From Nereocystis luetkeana (lineage: Eukaryota > Sar > Phaeophyceae > Laminariales > Laminariaceae), in the NCBI GenBank assembly GCA_031213475.1, contig JARUPZ010000012.1, positions 6,360,878 through 6,424,877 of the forward strand: a DNA stretch of 64,000 nucleotides. Reading direction: 5' to 3'. Position 1 is the first letter of the stretch, and each line of letters begins with the position of its first letter. Shown piece after piece: positions 37,467 through 38,897 of this stretch. The translations under genes and the position numbers were made by a program. The notes under the pieces are model-generated. The model had not been told where the DNA came from and did not search any database. It worked only from the letters and a program-made list of their open reading frames with translations.

Positions 37467-38897
37467 GCGTCGACCTCCGACGGCAGCGGTGGTAGCGGTG
37501 GCGGCGGGATCGCGGGACTTCTCCCACCGCTTGTGGGTCTCGAGCACTACACCTCGAGCGGCTACACCGCGCTTTGCCTGGCCGTGGTCGCGGGAGAACT
37601 GCTGTGCGCGCGGGAGCTCCTGACCGCCGGCGCCGACCCCGACGCGGCCGACCGCAAGGGGCGGTCTCCGCTGTACCTCGCGGCGGCGGCCGGAAAGGCG
37701 GCGATGTGCGGGTTGCTCGTCGCCCACGGCGCGCGGGCGCGGCGGAGGGCGGACGACGGGACCGAGCCGGTCGTCGTCGCGACCGCTCGAGGGCACTTGA
37801 CGACGGCGCAGCGGATCATCGACGACGCGCGTCTCGACCCGGAGGATATCCTAGACCCTTCGGGCGTGTCGGTAGCCAAACCCTTGGCGGACTTCAGGCG
37901 CAAGGCTAGCACCGGCGACAGCAGCGATGGCAGCGGCGGCGTCGGCGGTAGTGGCGGTGGCGGTGCTAGCGGTGGTGGTGGTGGTGGTGGTGGTGGTGGT
38001 GGTGGTGGGAGCGGTGGTGGTGGTGGTGGTGGCGGCGGCCGTGCAAGCGGCCGTAGCCGGAGCAGCAGTCGCAAGCGTGGCAGCAGCAGCAGTGGCAAGC
38101 GCGGCCGCCGCGAATCAAGCAAGCCCATTGCCGCTCTCCTTCCGGCCAGCGTTGCGCGGCTGCCCGCAGAGGGAGCCGGAGATCAGGCGGCGAGTTCTTC
38201 GTTACAACCGGTAGGCCGCGCCAGCGGCGCTGGCAGAGGCTCCGCCGCCAACGGCGAGGCCGCGGCCTCTGGCTTCGCCGCCGCCGTTCCAACGACACCA
38301 AGGGCACCCGCCACGCCAAGGGCACCCGCCACGCCAAGGGCACCCGCCACGCCAAGGGCGCCCGCCACGCCAAGGGCACCGGCCACGCCACGGGCACCGG
38401 CAACACCAAGGGGGCCGGCGACCCCTAGAGCGGCGGCGGGAGCGACGACAACAGCGGCGGCGACCGCGACAAACGAAGGTAGCCCCATCGACGACGCCGA
38501 ATTCCAGCAGCCGGTCGCGCCTGCGAGAAAAAGGAACATGTCCCCGCCCAGGCGGCTTCGCCCCACGCACGGCGGCGATGTCGCCCTTCGACCGCCCATG
38601 TCCTCGGTGCGCGAGGCCTCCCCTGCGGTGCAAACCCCGCTCGTTTACAGGGCGTGGTCGGGCGTTCACGGGGGGGAGGAGCGCGCCACCTCGGCCGGGA
38701 TCACGACCCCGGGGAGGCGGAGGCCCGTCAGGGGCAGGAAGAAGGTCGGTCGGAAGATGACGCGAGGTGTGAACAAGCTGGCGCCCGTGGTGCAGCGGCC
38801 CGAGGAGGAGGAGGAGAAGGAGAGGCCGCCGTGGGAGCACAACACGCTCTTGGAGCGCATGACCGCATTCCTATTTGACTTCAAGGGAGAGGAGTAG
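1507..38897 (+). CDS. Giant NACHT-like / pentapeptide / WD40 / ankyrin-repeat protein (26 visible exons, 5' end missing)
   Basis: Twenty-six exons join in phase through consensus splice sites to give about 3390 residues. Residues 1-290 resemble the region following a NACHT NTPase (LAFAMYK, then SSLFEFLVASHVRRAVL). Residues 300-380 hold a pentapeptide-repeat patch (FAGADLARTK, FYAADLTDCSLRSASLRRC). Residues 430-1400 form WD40 blades (VKVFVPDNELFEWDARTF, GKVRVWTDEGR, QDWAIWLWNADGR). Residues 1420-2870 carry about 30 ankyrin repeats, and the rest is a disordered tail. Pentapeptide, WD40 and ankyrin domains are protein-binding scaffolds; with a NACHT module this would be a STAND-type sensor or signalling ATPase. 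The P-loop is not in the window, so NACHT membership is inferred from position and motif style. Ankyrin exon boundaries are almost all phase 0, which favours exon duplication. Exons: 1507-1695, 1985-2225, 2794-3233, 4614-4691, 5656-6069, 9811-9943, 11785-11927, 12777-13004, 14070-14173, 14771-15014, 15593-15700, 18825-18917, 20297-20917, 21107-21127, 22395-22661, 23418-24296, 25214-25639, 26137-26226, 27524-27738, 28592-28982, 29435-30427, 31334-32146, 32959-33651, 34557-34916, 35563-35766, 37113-38897. Confidence 0.85.
1847..1920. repeat. CACT/CACC microsatellite
   Basis: Alternating CACT and CACC tetranucleotides in the 289-bp first visible intron. Confidence 0.85.
1985..2225 (+). CDS. Giant gene, exon 2 (FEFLVASHV motif)
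   Basis: Acceptor ATGACCACAG, donor GTCGTCG|GTGAGG, phase 0 to 1. The segment GFGRSSLFEFLVASHVRRAV matches the 'HKSxxEFLVAR' pattern that follows NACHT domains in pentapeptide- or WD40-containing STAND proteins. A charged Gln/Glu/Arg-rich helix follows. Confidence 0.8.
2226..2530 (+). repeat. Poly-purine (G/A) tract at the start of an intron
   Basis: About 300 nt of almost pure G and A follow the exon 2 donor. Several open frames here are low-complexity artefacts. Similar G-rich starts and C/T-rich ends occur in many introns of this window. Confidence 0.8.
2794..3233 (+). CDS. Giant gene, exon 3 (Gly/Ala-rich linker plus helical segment)
   Basis: Acceptor CACAATCAG, donor ATCGCG|GTGAGAG. 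A Gly/Ala/Thr-rich low-complexity region precedes a helical segment (LVLAFLGEMCAADAVFACLL, then LLDLVDASKLLRKK) and a basic Arg/Ser/Lys tail. The helix may still belong to the NACHT-associated bundle. Confidence 0.75.
3394..3918 (+). mobile_element. Family C repeat, near full-length copy
   Basis: It starts at a G-rich run with TGTACTCGATAGGAGAG, contains CATGCATGGCCGTAGTCGTA and ACAATGCCGGGACGGAGCA, and ends near CCAACCCAATCTATATAAAATA before another G-run. It matches 19088-19634 (plus) and 9050-9620 (minus) over its length. No coding capacity is visible. At 3721-3722 it is the empty version of a site filled by CCAGGTA in the 19 kb copy. Confidence 0.8.
4288..4612 (+). repeat. 325-nt polypyrimidine tract before exon 4
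   Basis: Almost uninterrupted T/C, mostly T, runs up to the CAACAG acceptor of exon 4. This is far longer than a normal polypyrimidine tract. The open frames in it are artefacts. Confidence 0.9.
4614..4691 (+). CDS. Giant gene, exon 4 (pentapeptide repeat start)
   Basis: A 26-codon phase 0 exon between ATTCAACAG and AAG|GTACATG. The end reads SFAGADLARTK, a pentapeptide repeat of the A(D/N)LXX type that continues in exon 5. A family A MITE begins about 19 nt after the donor. Confidence 0.85.
4710..4813 (-). mobile_element. Family A MITE, copy 2
   Basis: TACGGGGGACCATAGTTAGTA at one end and its near complement at the other. The centre reads CAATATTGTTAGTAAAAATGG, the reverse orientation. It lies directly behind the exon 4 donor. 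Confidence 0.85.
5656..6069 (+). CDS. Giant gene, exon 5 (pentapeptide repeats, first WD40 strand)
   Basis: Acceptor CCAAAAACAG, donor GGGAAG|GTGAGC, 138 codons. GAILDGGIFDGCSFYAADL then TDCSLRSASLRRCNLSRARL is a clear pentapeptide-repeat helix. After a poly-Gly linker comes VEVSVHGGVVAVLAASGRSG, the first WD40-like strand pair, which continues directly into exon 6. Confidence 0.9.
6189..6277. mobile_element. Family B MITE (piggyBac-like)
   Basis: Inverted repeats CCCTCTTAGAACCGCAGTCC and its complement, flanked by TTAA on the left and CTAA (degraded TTAA) on the right. It is closely related to the nested copy at 45294-45381. A second, eroded relative lies immediately left, about 6115-6180. 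Confidence 0.8.
8487..8598 (-). mobile_element. Family A MITE, copy 3
   Basis: TTACGGAGAACCATGGTGAA at one end and TGATCCCCCGTAA at the other. The centre holds a TACCTGGTA insert at 8544-8552. Confidence 0.8.
8660..8783 (-). mobile_element. Family C fragment
   Basis: GGCATTGTAGGGATGCGAGG, then GGCCATGCATGAGGTCGAG and CTATCGAGTA running into a C-run: the reverse complement of the first 100 bp of family C. Confidence 0.8.
8985..9053 (-). mobile_element. Family D repeat fragment
   Basis: GTCTCGAAAGGGGATGCG, then GGTCGAATGACTAAGGCAAG and ATGAGTAC before a C-run. It is the reverse of the element seen at 46985-47095. Confidence 0.7.
9050..9620 (-). mobile_element. Family C repeat, near full-length copy
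   Basis: A reverse-strand copy bounded by long C-runs on both sides. It contains the reverse of the GAACACTACGTGATACG region without CCAGGTA, so it is a second empty site for the 9-mer insertion. Confidence 0.8.
9634..9754 (-). mobile_element. Family C fragment
   Basis: CTCCGTCCCGGCATTGTAGG, then GCCATGCATGAGATCGAGTA ending in a C-run. Same orientation as the neighbouring copy. Confidence 0.8.
9811..9943 (+). CDS. Giant gene, exon 6 (WD40)
   Basis: Acceptor CTCCCGGCAG. Residues include LLAVSRDGRLVLAFTMDGPL, a WD40 strand. The donor is placed at CTCG|GTGGAG because only this phase continues into exon 7 as GSPFRRGVSWSFAGW. A GTACTT site at 9955 would give a phase that breaks exons 7 and 8. 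The exon end and both candidate donors are duplicated four times downstream (see 9927-10374). Confidence 0.7.
9927..10374 (+). repeat. Five-copy ~97-bp tandem repeat containing an exon end and splice donor
   Basis: Copies start CATGGACG(G)ACCCCTCGGT at about 9927, 10020, 10116, 10215 and 10312. Each unit has the exon-end sequence, the donor region, TTTTTCATTACTAA, a C-run and CCTTTTCGGGGTGCAGTCCCG. The first copy is the real end of exon 6; the others lie in the intron. The TTTTCGGGGTGCAGTCCCG part resembles a family B terminus. Confidence 0.9.
10375..10742. mobile_element. Two eroded family B-like elements
   Basis: GGAGTGCAGTCCCATCGTC ... TGGAGTGCAGTTTT (about 10380-10475) and CCAGGACTGATGCACGCTCC ... 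CAGTGCAGTACTGAAAGGG (about 10620-10725) keep the paired CTGCAGTC-type ends and inner TACTTGGAATT of family B. Confidence 0.55.
10764..10869 (+). mobile_element. Family A MITE, copy 4
   Basis: ATTACGGTGGACCATATTAC at the left end and TACTATGATCCCCCGTAAT at the right, with an ACCAACAATATTGGTCC centre. Confidence 0.8.
10884..10990 (-). mobile_element. Family A MITE, copy 5
   Basis: It lies 14 bp from copy 4 in the opposite orientation. Ends ATTACGGGGGGCCATAGTTG and CTATGGTCCCCCGTAAT. Confidence 0.85.
11785..11927 (+). CDS. Giant gene, exon 7 (WD40)
   Basis: Acceptor TTGCGTGCAG, donor CAGCAC|GTAAGA, phase 1 to 0. It reads SPFRRGVSWSFAGWEEGEAP, then PVFFPDSSCFVHQH. The alternative frames are Arg-rich and break the next junction. 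Confidence 0.75.
12003..12345 (+). mobile_element. Family C and D fragments between G-runs
   Basis: Family C head at 12003-12052 (AGTACTCGCTAGGAGAG), family D piece at 12083-12160 (CTCATTTGTTGCCTGCC, AATTTGACCATTGAT) and a diverged family C piece at 12208-12345. Each starts immediately after a run of G. Confidence 0.7.
12777..13004 (+). CDS. Giant gene, exon 8 (WD40)
   Basis: Acceptor TATTTTGCAG, donor AGCAAG|GTTTGT, 76 codons, phase 0. ENEIGVVECANGDSIDIIWV is a WD40-style strand pair. It is followed by an acidic Gly-rich loop and ATSICSLRVTPDQSK, which continues into exon 9 VQVGVSSEEG. Confidence 0.85.
13088..13402 (+). mobile_element. Diverged family C and D fragments
   Basis: CATGTCATGCATGGCTGTAG (about 13098) and GTGTCGTCCATGGCCGGG (about 13221) are degraded family C heads. 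A family D copy follows at 13298-13402 (TTGTTGCTTGCCTTAGC, GAGGCGGAGCACCGTTCC). Confidence 0.6.
13735..14069 (+). repeat. C/T-rich tract before exon 9, with reversed family D
   Basis: A pyrimidine-rich block (CTCTCTCTCC, CCCCTTCCCC) reaching the CTACATCAG acceptor. A reversed family D fragment lies at 13796-13866. Confidence 0.8.
14070..14173 (+). CDS. Giant gene, exon 9 (WD40)
   Basis: Acceptor TTCTACATCAG, donor CCTGAG|GTACGT, phase 0 to 2. VQVGVSSEEGVILEYDLGAF is a typical WD40 strand pair. A family A MITE starts 15 nt after the donor. Confidence 0.85.
14189..14295 (-). mobile_element. Family A MITE, copy 6
   Basis: Clean 20+ bp inverted ends flanked by TA on both sides. It begins 15 nt behind the exon 9 donor without disturbing it. 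Confidence 0.88.
14460..14705 (-). mobile_element. Diverged family C and family D fragments
   Basis: CCTGGCCGGTGAAAACCCGACG (about 14468) is a reversed, diverged family C piece. A C-run and a reversed family D fragment (14628-14705, CGTCTCGAAAGAGATGTG) follow. Confidence 0.6.
14771..15014 (+). CDS. Giant gene, exon 10 (WD40 plus poly-Gly loop)
   Basis: Acceptor GCCACCACAG, donor GAGAAG|GTGCGC, phase 2 to 0. SKGALYAVLGPDRAIQIRSW is a WD40 blade. It is followed by a Gly-rich loop and VVVSERELARLRCGDDEK. Confidence 0.85.
15593..15700 (+). CDS. Giant gene, exon 11 (WD40)
   Basis: A 36-codon phase 0 exon, acceptor CGACAAG, donor GTCCAG|GTATGG. LAFAATGDFFLTRDPDCRTA then SLWSVKPDVALVQ is one WD40 blade half. 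Confidence 0.85.
15720..15760. repeat. GTAT microsatellite
   Basis: Tetranucleotide GTAT array just after the exon 11 donor. Confidence 0.9.
16442..16549 (+). mobile_element. Family A MITE, copy 7
   Basis: ATTACGGGGGACCATAGTTA at the left end and CTATTAACTATGGTCCCCTG at the right, inside the 3.1-kb intron 11. The central TACC(A/T)GGTA insert is absent. Confidence 0.85.
16780..17560. repeat. Degenerate GCTAACGC-rich region with an eroded family B copy
   Basis: The words GCTAACGCC, GCTAGCG and CGCTAAC recur at irregular spacing, and again at 18183-18290. An eroded family B element lies at about 17172-17257 (AACTGCGGTCCCGTGTTCGG, then CCACTCAAATTCCAAGTAG). Confidence 0.6.
17630..17730. mobile_element. 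Family B-like MITE
   Basis: TTGACCCTTTCAACGCTGCAG at the left end and GGGGCTGCAGCCCTAAACGG then GGTCAA at the right; paired ends with degraded TTAA flanks. A further relative is at about 17959-18060. Confidence 0.6.
18368..18472 (+). mobile_element. Family A MITE, copy 8
   Basis: The left end is slightly degraded (CGGGGGACCATAGTTAATAG); the right end TCTCTATGGTCCCCCGTAAT is intact. Confidence 0.82.
18825..18917 (+). CDS. Giant gene, exon 12 (WD40)
   Basis: A 31-codon phase 0 exon, acceptor CCCCACGCAG, donor GTCAAG|GTAAGT. FLASGKAVALAHSDSTVK leads directly into VYSCETGNVLL of exon 13, a complete WD40 strand set. Confidence 0.88.
19088..19634 (+). mobile_element. Family C repeat, near full-length copy
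   Basis: It starts TGTACTCGATAGGAGAGATG after a G-run and ends near CAACCCATCCTATACAGAAT before the next G-run. At 19414-19422 it holds TACCAGGTA where the copies at 3394 and 9050 have only TA. Confidence 0.82.
19632..19735 (+). mobile_element. Family D repeat
   Basis: GGACTCATTTGTTGCCAGC, then TTTGACCATTGACCACGC and GAGGCGGAGTACCGTGCCC. It abuts family C through a shared G-run. Confidence 0.65.
20297..20917 (+). CDS. Giant gene, exon 13 (WD40 blades with poly-Gly loops)
   Basis: Acceptor GGCTATAG, donor GGGGAT|GTGAGT, 207 codons, phase 0. Blade motifs are VYSCETGNVLLSHN, ILHAFTSTGQIHRW, LILCAGERGLVAVDAVRGDL and THVAATPDGETIVSVGD. The interior is a Gly/Ala/Ser-rich low-complexity insert encoded by GGT/GGC repeats. 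Confidence 0.88.
21107..21127 (+). CDS. Giant gene, exon 14 (21-nt microexon)
   Basis: Seven codons, VVKVFVP, between TCCCACAG and CCG|GTATGT. They complete the WD40 strand between exon 13 (VSVGD) and exon 15 (DNELFEWDARTF). A shorter reading ending at the GTACCG site five codons in is also possible and keeps phase. Confidence 0.7.
21827..21933 (+). mobile_element. Family A MITE, copy 9
   Basis: ATTACGGGAGACCATAATTA at the left end and TAACTATGGTCTCCCGTAAT at the right, inserted in an ACAACA-rich repeat. Confidence 0.85.
22046..22129 (-). mobile_element. Family A MITE, copy 10 (5'-truncated)
   Basis: It retains ACCAAATATTGTTCGTAAAA and the terminal CTATGGTCCCCCGTGAT end but lacks the opposite inverted repeat. 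Confidence 0.8.
22130..22213. repeat. Palindromic ACAACA / GTTGTTG block between MITEs
   Basis: GTTGTTGTTGTATTATAGCA and its complement TGCTATAATACAACAACAAC form a hairpin, with a second internal GCATCAG repeat. The same ACTGATGCTATAACAACA word occurs at about 21803, before copy 9. Confidence 0.7.
22214..22320 (-). mobile_element. Family A MITE, copy 11
   Basis: ATTACGGGAGACCATAGTTA at the left end and CTATGGTCCCCCGTAAT at the right. It ends 74 nt before the exon 15 acceptor. Confidence 0.87.
22395..22661 (+). CDS. Giant gene, exon 15 (WD40)
   Basis: An 89-codon phase 0 exon, acceptor CACGACAG, donor GTACAG|GTATAA. DNELFEWDARTF and LAVSPDSSLVAVLSFEGVSI are WD40 strands. The end is GGRWLFGRRDDPVQ. 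Confidence 0.88.
22727..23065 (+). repeat. Minisatellite of CTTGCTTTG / CTTGCTCTG units
   Basis: About 340 bp of 9-10 bp units with Ser/Ala/Lys open frames on both strands. The long minus-strand frame through it (22578-24266) is a by-product. Confidence 0.92.
23418..24296 (+). CDS. Giant gene, exon 16 (four or more WD40 blades)
   Basis: A 293-codon phase 0 exon, acceptor ACTCCCAG, donor GCGGAG|GTGCGT. Clear blades: LAVALSRGRVQLWDVERYRR, VATGGGDGKVRVWTDEGR, VLSVCWHPGGEFLASAGQDW then AIWLWNADGRALSYIHAH, and RRWTRSLSFSSSGGFLASHG. A poly-Ala/poly-Gly and Glu-rich loop separates the first two. Confidence 0.93.
24297..25213 (+). other. Intron 16, boundary between WD40 and ankyrin regions
   Basis: A 917-nt intron with a G-run start (24344-24405) and a C-rich end (about 24940-25213). 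A short stretch at 24724-24780 resembles a WD40 strand but contains an in-frame stop, so it is not called as an exon. Confidence 0.7.
25214..25639 (+). CDS. Giant gene, exon 17 (link and first ankyrin repeat)
   Basis: A 142-codon phase 0 exon, acceptor CCTCCCCCAG, donor TGCTGG|GTGAGA. A Ser/Thr-rich linker precedes DLETRDGEGMTMLLLAARHG then GRGHMVEALIAAGADIEAAD, an ankyrin repeat pair. Phase and content make WD40 and ankyrin parts one gene. Confidence 0.88.
26137..26226 (+). CDS. Giant gene, exon 18 (ankyrin)
   Basis: A 30-codon phase 0 exon, acceptor TTCGTACAG, donor GAGGGA|GTAAGT. It supplies AAEGGYSIILRALLAGAGGD, completing the repeat begun by GYTSVCW in exon 17. Confidence 0.87.
26700..27523 (-). 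mobile_element. Intron 18 end: family C copy (27125-27322) and C-runs
   Basis: A family C copy in reverse (CAATGTAGGGATGCGAGGG, GGCCATGCATGAGATCGAG) is followed by a second short head at about 27385-27430. TACCAGGTA occurs at 27073-27081. The intron ends in long C-runs. Confidence 0.7.
27524..27738 (+). CDS. Giant gene, exon 19 (ankyrin)
   Basis: Acceptor CCCTAAACAG, donor TTGACCG|GTGAGT, phase 0 to 2. GDTPAILAAGGGHLCAIAEL then EEGGADLDKGNYAGETPLIV are ankyrin repeats. Confidence 0.9.
27797..27916 (+). mobile_element. Family C head fragment
   Basis: TGTACTCGATAGGAGAGATG after a G-run, through ACAATGCCGGGACGGAGCAT and GACCAGGCAG, then abruptly unrelated sequence. It starts about 60 nt after the exon 19 donor. 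Confidence 0.82.
28592..28982 (+). CDS. Giant gene, exon 20 (ankyrin)
   Basis: Acceptor CATGCTGCCAG, donor GATAAG|GTGGGT, phase 2 to 0, 130 codons. VTALAASALAGRVGCARVLL, APTFLAAAGGHLATLRLLLD and RTPLMAAAANGHLECLSALI are three repeats. Confidence 0.92.
29090..29315. repeat. Degenerate GTGGTACGGTAAGGCG array
   Basis: The words GTGGTACG, ACGGTAAGGCG and GGTACGTGGTACGG recur through about 220 bp of intron 20. One TACCTGGTA lies inside (29208-29216). Confidence 0.75.
29435..30427 (+). CDS. Giant gene, exon 21 (large ankyrin exon)
   Basis: A 331-codon phase 0 exon with about eight repeats. The acceptor CTCCCGTAG is preferred because it gives DK-YECVEYLLFQGARLDAGD across the junction; CGAG at 29440 would drop only YE. 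Donor TCCGAG|GTGTGT. Repeats include ASHYACRAGEDGTLSLLADA, LLSLAVQCGSEACAEFLLST, PLNAAARRGRLSFMSLLVRA and TAVHAAARSGQVGFIEALAQ. An acidic Asn/Asp-rich loop sits near 30170-30240. Confidence 0.92.
30428..31333 (+). other. Intron 21 with internal duplicated segments
   Basis: The word GTGGTCTGGC(G/C) followed by AGAGACGCG-like sequence occurs about three times (near 30673, 30757 and 30939). Just before the acceptor, GAGCCTA(A/C)TTCCGACAACGA is directly repeated (31266-31320). No MITE is seen. Confidence 0.6.
31334..32146 (+). CDS. Giant gene, exon 22 (ankyrin)
   Basis: A 271-codon phase 0 exon, acceptor TTCGAAAG, donor CTCGAG|GTGCGT. GRTPAMAAALRGDLPLLEFL, RTAAFFAAMNGHVNCLEFAL, TPLWTAAAHGHVETVRRLLA and TPALIAAQGGHATCLRVLAA are repeats. 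A 75-residue Ala/Thr/Ser low-complexity loop interrupts them. Confidence 0.93.
32959..33651 (+). CDS. Giant gene, exon 23 (ankyrin)
   Basis: A 231-codon phase 0 exon, acceptor TCCCTACTAG, donor AATAGG|GTGAGG. HTPVFAAVTHCRVDCLHALA, NTPAMVAASHGQTPCLRYLV, WSAAHYAAAEGKVECLRIMA and SPMHVAARVGHLEAFAFLAG are repeats, with a Lys/Gly loop (KGKGKGKG). Confidence 0.93.
34557..34916 (+). CDS. Giant gene, exon 24 (ankyrin)
   Basis: A 120-codon phase 0 exon, acceptor TCACCCACAG, donor GGACAG|GTGCGT. LELLRRLVKEGLRLNAADKK and ATPLHHAAAAGHAEAVTYLC are repeats. It ends SSAWKATVNGQ, half a repeat that needs ANMLRLLASKGA from exon 25. Confidence 0.92.
35454..35561 (+). mobile_element. Family A MITE, copy 12, forming the intron 24 3' end
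   Basis: ATTACGGGGGGCCATAGTTA at the left end and CTATGGCCCCCCGTAAT at the right, with TA on both flanks (right TA at 35560-35561). The next base G completes the TAG acceptor of exon 25. TACTAAC lies at 35519-35525 within the MITE in sense orientation. Confidence 0.9.
35519..35562 (+). promoter_or_regulatory. Probable MITE-supplied branch point and 3' splice site
   Basis: TACTAAC at 35519-35525 is the canonical branch-point consensus, 38 nt before the AG at 35561-35562. TATTAAC at 35538-35544 is a second candidate. Everything within about 108 nt upstream of the exon is MITE sequence, so host sequence cannot supply the nearby branch point. Confidence 0.65.
35563..35766 (+). CDS. Giant gene, exon 25 (ankyrin, abutting a MITE)
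   Basis: A 68-codon phase 0 exon beginning GCCAATATGCTG directly after TAG, donor ATCGAT|GTGAGT. With exon 24 it reads TVNGQ-ANMLRLLASKGANL; with exon 26, ALAGSID-SVRLLAYRGCDL. Both junctions fit the ankyrin consensus. Confidence 0.9.
35943..36054 (-). mobile_element. Family A MITE, copy 13
   Basis: TACGGGGGACCGTAGTAAAT at the left end and TTTACTATGGTCCCCCGTAA at the right, with TACCAGGTA at 35999-36007 in its centre. Confidence 0.85.
36662..36907. mobile_element. Long inverted repeat (hairpin element) in intron 25
   Basis: The left arm (TTTGAGAGTTGGAA, CATGACAAGATGAAAAAACT, GACGCCTGGT) matches the complement of the right arm (ACCAGGCGTC, AGTTTTTTCATTTTGTCATG, TTCCAACTCTCAAA) over roughly 70-80 bp. 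It could be a separate MITE family or a hairpin-RNA source. Confidence 0.8.
37113..38897 (+). CDS. Giant gene, exon 26 (last ankyrins and disordered C-terminus)
   Basis: A 594-codon terminal exon, acceptor CACAACACAG, stop TAG at 38895. Repeats: VTPAFFAAQQGHTECLSLLL, ATPLIMAAQNGHESCVKILL, and after a Ser/Gly/Ala loop YTALCLAVVAGELLCARELL and SPLYLAAAAGKAAMCGLLVA. Then come a poly-Gly and Arg/Ser-rich tract, about nine six-residue APATPR repeats (38290-38425) and an acidic/basic tail ending LLERMTAFLFDFKGEE. Confidence 0.93.
38290..38425 (+). repeat. Coding 18-bp tandem repeat (APATPR)
   Basis: GCACCCGCCACGCCAAGG units repeat about seven times with later diverged copies. They encode proline-rich APATPR/GPATPR hexapeptides in the C-terminal tail. 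Confidence 0.9.
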
